Part shown: one piece after another, positions 58,400 through 64,000 of the stretch
Layout of the letters: the number at the start of each line of letters is the position of its first letter
Numbering within the stretch: the first letter of the stretch is position 1
Assembly (NCBI GenBank): GCA_037389465.1
Contig: JAZARR010000033.1
Location: 1,402,501 to 1,466,500, forward strand
Source of the DNA: Baylisascaris procyonis
Taxonomy: Eukaryota > Nematoda > Chromadorea > Rhabditida > Ascarididae
Direction of reading: 5' to 3'
DNA length: 64,000 nucleotides
Position numbers and translations under genes: made by a program
Notes under the pieces: generated by a model
What the model was told of the DNA's origin: nothing
The model's input: the letters and a program-made list of their open reading frames with translations, nothing else
The model's database searches: none

Positions 58400-61040
58400 G
58401 TTCGAAACAATATCAATGAGTCTAACTGCTCTTTTAGCAGCTTCTCAGAAGTTCTATTGAATGAATAAAATATGATACATTAAAACACTTCGTTTCAAAA
58501 TTTTCGAACAACTTTGCTAAAGTTTCACAAATTTCTTTGTAAATTATATTTGTAAATGTTTCCTTTACTGAATGTACAATATTTCCCAATAGGAGTTTCT
58601 TTAAGTAATAAATAATGTTTCTTTATCGAGAGAATATCGAAATAATTTTTGTGCCACCTTCAGTGAGTATCGATTCCAGTAAAAATATGATTTCATCTCA
58701 GTGAATACGATCTCGCACGGGTGTTGTGAAGTAAGGCTTCAATGCTGGAAGCCAGCAGATAAAATTGCCTTCTAAACTTGGTATGTTTATAAATAAATGA
58801 AAAAAAAAACAAAAGAAAAACACACATGTAAATGTTAATTTAAGCATGGGGTGGTGTCGGTGGTTCGGGAACGTCAACGATGCGGCCGGGCTGTGTAGTA
58901 CCTCCACCAATGCAATGCATGCCACCATCTCCACTCGGATCTTTCTATTGCTGTGTGTCTGTATATATCGTTGTTGTTCTTTCTTTTCTTATCACCTCAT
59001 TCGGTTGTTCATGATCTCAATAAAAGCATTACCGATATTGTCGTTGTGTTCAGCAAATTTCGAGTTGAATATCTCTTACAACATTCTACTGCTTGGCTTT
59101 TCACTATTTTGTTGTTTTTTTTTTTTTCTATATATTGTGAATGTTGTCTAACCTTTAAGCAGTGTTGAACTTGCAGAATATTTGCAAAAAAAAAAAAAAA
59201 AAAAAAAAAATGTAGTTGCTATAAGCATATCGATTCCGAGGTGAGTTTGCAGAAATGATTTCAATTTAGAGTGAATAATTGGAAGGATATGTTGGTTGTT
59301 TGTTATGCGGGTTTTGGGTGGTGAAAAGATTTCCTTTTTTTTTTTTGAAGTCCATCGAAAATCCTTTTTGGTGTTTCGCATTACACTTCGATTTGTCGCA
59401 TCTTTCGTTAGGAGTATTCGTATGGAGTTCTTGTTGTTTCCTTTTTTGTTAAATTACGAGTGGGCCGTAAATCCTAAAATTCTAAATCTTTACGATCGCT
59501 TTTTATTTAGCCAACGTATTTGAATGTTTGTTTGTTTTTTTGGCTGTGGTGGTATATCATCGATTCGTTTCCTCTTGTGCCTTCTTTCAAATGTAACCTC
59601 TATCGAGCGGGTTTCCTTCAATGAATAAAGTTTTCTAGCACGACTGTAAGACACGTTATGTTCATGCGGCAGCAATATTGTTTTCAAGCATCGTGCGTTT
59701 TCGTTGACTTAAAGTTAGGGTTGTATCGGAAAAGAAGCTGAACAAGAGAATGAAAGAGGGAACCTGCAATCGTTTCAGTCATTGAGTTCTCGCTAGTACG
59801 TCAGGTTTTATATATGAAATATGATGGGAATACTAGGCACTAAGCAATAATTAGATGTTTGCATAGTGTTATGCTCAATATTGAGCCATTGAGGGCTGTT
59901 ATAGGCAGTTAATTTAAGGAGTCTACTTGTTGTGATGATATTCCGTTGACACTCTGCAGTGATTGCACAATTTTGCATTTTTGCAAATGCGCTATTCAAA
60001 GTGAGCGATTATGCATTGAGTAAAACACTTTTATTAGCGATTATGCATAAAACAGTTTTTGCCTTATTCAGCCTAAAACAATTTATACGAAATAAGAGCA
60101 GAGGGAATGTTTTTTTTTTTTTCTGACATTGACATTATTTCTTTGTTTTGCAGAATTTCTTTCATCTAATGTATAGAAGTGATGCGTCTTGAGGTGCATG
60201 CATCACTTGCCTATTGCTAGAGTTAAGCAACATTCGTAAGTAATTGACAGTTGCAAGTCTTTGCTACAACTCGAAGGTGATTTAGAGATGATGGGGATCG
60301 AGTGAAATTCGGCTTTGATTCTGGCCAAGATCGGTGCCTTGTTTAATGCGGGCGATATGTTGTGTAAAACATAAGCAGGTGCAATATGAAAATAAATGTT
60401 CCACTCAAACACATTGAAGTTGATCGTTATTGGCGTCTGTTGTCAAAAGATTGATTGATTTGAGGGTGAGGTCTTGGAGTGTTGCTATCGAATAATGTGT
60501 CCACATTTCAGAGACGTCTGGTCCTCACCGAATTCCTTTATTGCTTTATTCTAATAATTTCCGCTAAATAAGTTTTTTTTTTCGATAGTCAACGTCTTGC
60601 AATTATTTATGACTCGAGGTGGAAGGGTGTCTACGTTCTGAGCTCTAGCCGAATTTGTGAGGTGTTTCAAATATCTCCAAAGAGTGCTTCCTTCCTCTCC
60701 CGTCCCTGTCCCTCCTTTCACTTCGAAATTGTCGTACCCGTAGGAAGTGTGGTAGCGATGTGAAAGCTTTGAAAGGCAAGCATTGGTAATATCTGTTATC
60801 GTCGTCCTTCACTCTTACATTGGGTAATTGAACAAATTTTCGTGTTAATTTATGAATACGGATTAACAAATTTTAAGATTCACAAAAAAACGGCGAGTTT
60901 TAAGAGAGATGAGGTGATCTTTGATCACACTTCTATTTGTGGTGGCTCAATTATTGCGTACTCATTGCTGCATTGTAGTTGCTTGATGTGTGTTCAGCGT
61001 TTCCTTTGTTCGAATATAGCGATCACTGCTTTCATATAAT
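58400..61040. other. Intergenic region upstream of OLA1, no supported gene
   Basis: AT-rich sequence with homopolymer tracts, including about 24 A residues at 59187-59210. A 13-bp direct repeat (AGCGATTATGCAT) occurs near 60004 and 60035. A short palindromic stretch (GTGATGCG...TGCATCAC) is at 60179-60206. I see no coding domains. Confidence 0.5.
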
Positions 61041-61042
61041 TC

Positions 61043-61051
61043 ATTTTACAG
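61043..61051 (+). promoter_or_regulatory. Candidate spliced-leader acceptor of OLA1
   Basis: ATTTTACAG ends 5 nt before the OLA1 ATG at 61057. An acceptor this close to the first ATG, with no donor upstream in a recognisable exon, is the mark of trans-splicing in nematodes. Confidence 0.5.
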
Positions 61052-61056
61052 AGAGT

Positions 61057-62919
61057 ATGGCACCGAAAAAGGTTGAAGAAGAGCAACCGGCGCCCTTAAT
61101 GGGTCGCATAGGTACCAATCTCAAGGTACGTGAATTTTGCATTGCTTGAATGCCGTAAAAAAGAGGTAATTTTGAAATAGGAATGATATTATGATACGTT
61201 ATGAATAGTGCTCGTTGTTGCTGAGTTGTCAATTGAATTTGCTCATTAGAAATGTTTTACTGAAATCGAAAGCCCTCAGTGATACGTACTATCGTCCAAA
61301 CTGTGTCTATATTTAGGCATTTTCAGACCATTTGGCCATTTGGCTTACCGCACACTAACGCTTTTTCGATGAATAATGCTGTGTGCTACAGCTGTCAGCC
61401 ATTTTCAACCGGGAAGAGTGTGCTATTCCCGGTTGAAAGTGCTGAGTAAGGACAATGCGGGAGTTTTATGGTTTGCATCACAAACAGCAAATATTAGCTT
61501 ATTGAAGTGTAATGTAGTGGCAATTAATGCTCTTTCCTCCCACTTCCCCGTCACTTCCTCTCGGTAATGGTTGCTTGTAATTACTTTTCCCTTGAATATG
61601 AGACCGCTATCAAAGACTGCAAAAACTGAAAGCCCACACCTTTTCTTGATTATAAACATCTCTCGAAGAGGGCTCTGTTTTTCATAATTGTTCGATGTGC
61701 TTACCTAAGAATTGTGAAGCTTTAAAGCAACACCATTTCGCTTGATTTCTTGAGTAGAATTCAATTCAACTCCTTCTCTTGAATAGAATTCCATTGAAGC
61801 CCCAAAAATATAATCTTCTGGGTTTGTGTCCGATCGGATACGGTACTTATCTAGTCATTGCTGTTTGCAAGTTCCTATTCGATGAGTGGTGAACAATGGG
61901 TAGCGGTGTTTCAGATGGGTATTCTTGGCCTTCCCAATGTTGGAAAGAGCACATTTTTCAATGTACTGACGAAGAGTCAGGCGCAGGCCGAGAACTTCCC
62001 CTTCTGCACCATTGATCCCAATGAAAGTGAGTGTCTTATTGCGTTTTGTTGTGTGTTCTCTGCAGTCGCTTGTTTTATCTAGTATGTTGGTGCTGTAGTA
62101 GAGTTATAGATGTGAGCTAGTGCATGTACGCTTCTTAGTCAACTTTTTCCAACCTTTTTTGAGACCAACCAGCCTTTAGCACATCGATCATTCTTACGCA
62201 CTATGACTTATTGAAAGCGTGCTAATCGTTTTTATTGGTGGTGCGATAGTTTTCAGAGAATCTAAACAGTGTTGGAGGATGAGTTCATTTTTAAAACAAT
62301 TCCGCTGGTTAGGAGAGGGCGACCAGGGTGTCTGTTGCTGTGCGCTGGCTATAAACTTATAATTTGGGAAGCGGTGAAGGGGCAAATGCTTTTCATTTGC
62401 CCTGAACATTATTTCTGGAAAATTCCACGAGGAAGGAAGATCTGCAACTAAAAGAGATTACCTGAGGTTTTTTATGTTCGAAAAAGTGTTCATGGCGAAC
62501 GACTAACAATCGCAGGTGTCATTTTTCAGTGGCATATTAATGCTACCGAGTGGTACAAATAAACGGAGCGGTGTGGAAGTGACTGCAAAGCACTCTATTC
62601 AAAGAAGAGCCAACCTTATGTTACGTAGATGTGTATAATCGCTTTATTGAGCCCCCTCCTTCTCCGCTCTTTTTTCAAATATTCTGAGGTGTACTCTCAC
62701 CTAGCATATTAGGCTTTCAATTTTTTCAGGCCGAGTACCTGTAAGTGATAAACGTTTCGATTGGCTGGTCGAGCATTTCAAGCCGGCGAGCAGAGTGTGC
62801 GCTTTTTTGAATGTAGTTGATATTGCTGGCCTGGTGAAAGGAGCTTCCGAGGGTCAAGGACTCGGTAATGCGTTCCTTTCGCATGTGAGTGCCTGTGATG
62901 CGCTCTTTCATCTCTGTCG
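61057..62919 (+). CDS. OLA1: OLA1, Obg-like ATPase 1 (YchF family), N-terminal three exons; 3' part outside window
   Basis: OLA1 is a cytosolic P-loop NTPase of the YchF/Obg group that prefers ATP and associates with ribosomes and the stress response. Exons are 61057-61125, 61915-62026 and 62730-62919, with matching phases; the last ends inside an Arg codon at donor CG|GTTGGT. They encode the first 123 of roughly 395 residues. The N-terminus is [17 protein letters not shown], basic and proline-containing as in the human protein. G1 (P-loop) is GLPNVGKST at 28-36, followed by [21 protein letters not shown]3 is DIAG at 91-94, in [18 protein letters not shown]; the Leu after DIAG replaces the catalytic Gln of Ras-type GTPases, which is normal for this hydrophobic-residue class. 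No fault is visible. The next exon should begin by completing Arg followed by an AFED-like sequence; I do not find it before 64000. Confidence 0.94.
61403..61438. repeat. Perfect 13-bp hairpin in OLA1 intron 1
   Basis: TTTCAACCGGGAA (61403-61415) pairs exactly with TTCCCGGTTGAAA (61426-61438) around a 10-nt loop. One G-U and one A-T pair could extend the stem to 15 in RNA. It lies in intron 1 of OLA1. Confidence 0.85.
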
Positions 62920-64000
62920 GTTGGTTTTCGTGTTTTTCGCGATAGCTGTAAAGACGAGCTCACTTGCGGCTTCGGTGTAAATGAAATGAATAAAAGTACT
63001 TAATATTAATTATGGTTGAATTTGAAATCAACCTGGTTTTGCACAGTTGGACGAATTTGCTCTTTAAACATGGTTAACCAGAATTTCATTAATTTTGAGG
63101 GCGAAAGTAATTGAGAATAGATGCATTTAAATGACATATCATTTTTTTATGAGCAGCAATTTCATTGTTTGGCTTTGTTTATGATTTAGGCGTTTTTTAA
63201 TGATCGATTTGTGGGGTGATGGAATTTCGAAGTGAGTTTGTTAACAAATGAAGTGAATGAATCTCTCGGATTTCGTATACTAGAAGGGGGTGCTATTCTA
63301 TTATTCTGTTCTCTACCTTCCCGCTCTTTGTCTCGCCGATAATGTAAAGATAGAGCAAATATGTGTGCAGTAATCGCTTTGAAAACTCACTTAAATGCAG
63401 CTGTGGTTGATTTCCTCCACTAAAGAACTGTTCCACGCTTCTCCTCCCTCTTCCCCTTCCCCTAACTTTCTTTGTTGGTGCAACTTACTTGAAATTGCTG
63501 CTGCAGTAGGCCAGTCGTCTGTCTGCTCGGGATTGTCGTCACTCCGCAGTCAATCCTCGAAGTTTAAAAAGTGCAGAAAATATAGAAGCAGAAACAAAAA
63601 GAAGCATGCGTGTAAAGTGGTAGATTATTGCGACCATTTCTGTCGTTTGAAAAATCTCATCGAAGTAACGAAGCTCACTAATTATGAGCGACAACAATCA
63701 CGAGACGATAAGAAGCACACACACACACAAGCCACAGCCTATTTATGTTCTCGGCTACGGCCCCTAAGGCAAACACCGGGAGAGATCAACGTCAAAATCA
63801 GCGCAGATATGAGCAAAACAACTTGCTACACAGAGCGAACGTCATCACGATCACAGAGATTACGGGAACTCATTTGATCATAAGATCACTCATTAACAAT
63901 TATCATATAGCTGCTTCTTTCCCTTCTTTCGATGCACATTTATGCTTTTGCTTTCTCATTCATGTTATATCGGCGATTATCTATATCTTTAATTTTTTGG
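62920..64000. other. OLA1 intron 3 (left part), no exon seen
   Basis: The region follows the third OLA1 donor and contains no segment matching the expected fourth exon. A 160-codon open frame at 63395-63877 is Ser/Lys-rich without domain features and is best regarded as chance. A short (CA)n run, ACACACACACAC, occurs near 63719. Confidence 0.6.

Noticed and set aside
63395..63877. 160-codon frame near the right edge
   Set aside because: It lies in the expected OLA1 intron, shows no OLA1 sequence or other domain, and its Ser/Lys/Thr-rich composition is not conserved-looking.

Overview
The window looks like nuclear DNA from a nematode, probably of the rhabditid/strongylid (C. elegans to hookworm-like) group. 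The protein-coding genes are broken into short exons of about 70-720 bp separated by introns of about 0.5-1.5 kb. Acceptors mostly read TTTNCAG, and three of the four start codons lie 5-18 nt downstream of an acceptor-like site, as expected for spliced-leader trans-splicing. Nothing here is prokaryotic. The assignment rests on exon structure and protein resemblance only; no database search was run.

Layout. (1) 1-22018 is an apparently uninterrupted (ATT)n array of about 7,339 units, filling a third of the window. (2) 22019-35500 is gene-poor. It holds plus-strand wrecks of CR1/Jockey-like non-LTR retrotransposons: an ORF1-like piece and an endonuclease piece at 26.76-27.78 kb, a reverse-transcriptase piece with an internal deletion and an ATT-rich 3' tail at 29.99-31.24 kb, and two 3'-terminal pieces near 32.2-32.7 and 33.4-33.9 kb. 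Between them, on the minus strand, is one exon that may encode the N-terminus of a MIC13-like small protein. (3) 35630-43725 (+) is a complete eight-exon gene for mitochondrial ClpX (539 aa). (4) 45105-50682 (-) is a six-exon gene for a 570-aa protein that may be a PELP1/Rix1-like ribosome-biogenesis factor. (5) 51078-52193 is a 35-bp minisatellite of about 32 units. (6) 52590-54430 (-) is a complete two-exon NDUFB7 gene (complex I, 122 aa). (7) 54431-61050 has no secure gene but carries a long inverted repeat, an (AT)24 tract and a short repeat in two orientations. (8) 61057-62919 (+) is the first three exons of OLA1; the rest lies beyond the right edge.

How the genes relate. ClpX and NDUFB7 are both mitochondrial: the matrix unfoldase that partners ClpP, and an intermembrane-space-facing complex I subunit. 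OLA1 is a cytosolic P-loop ATPase/GTPase linked to translation. The minus-strand gene would belong to 60S ribosome assembly if the PELP1 suggestion is right. ClpX and the PELP1-like gene converge; NDUFB7 and the PELP1-like gene lie in the same orientation. I found no novel enzymatic or defence system. The most unusual items are the giant pure ATT array, the 18-base motif shared by its edge and the 3' tail of a local retrotransposon, and the minisatellite that encodes the same 35-residue cycle in all three forward frames.
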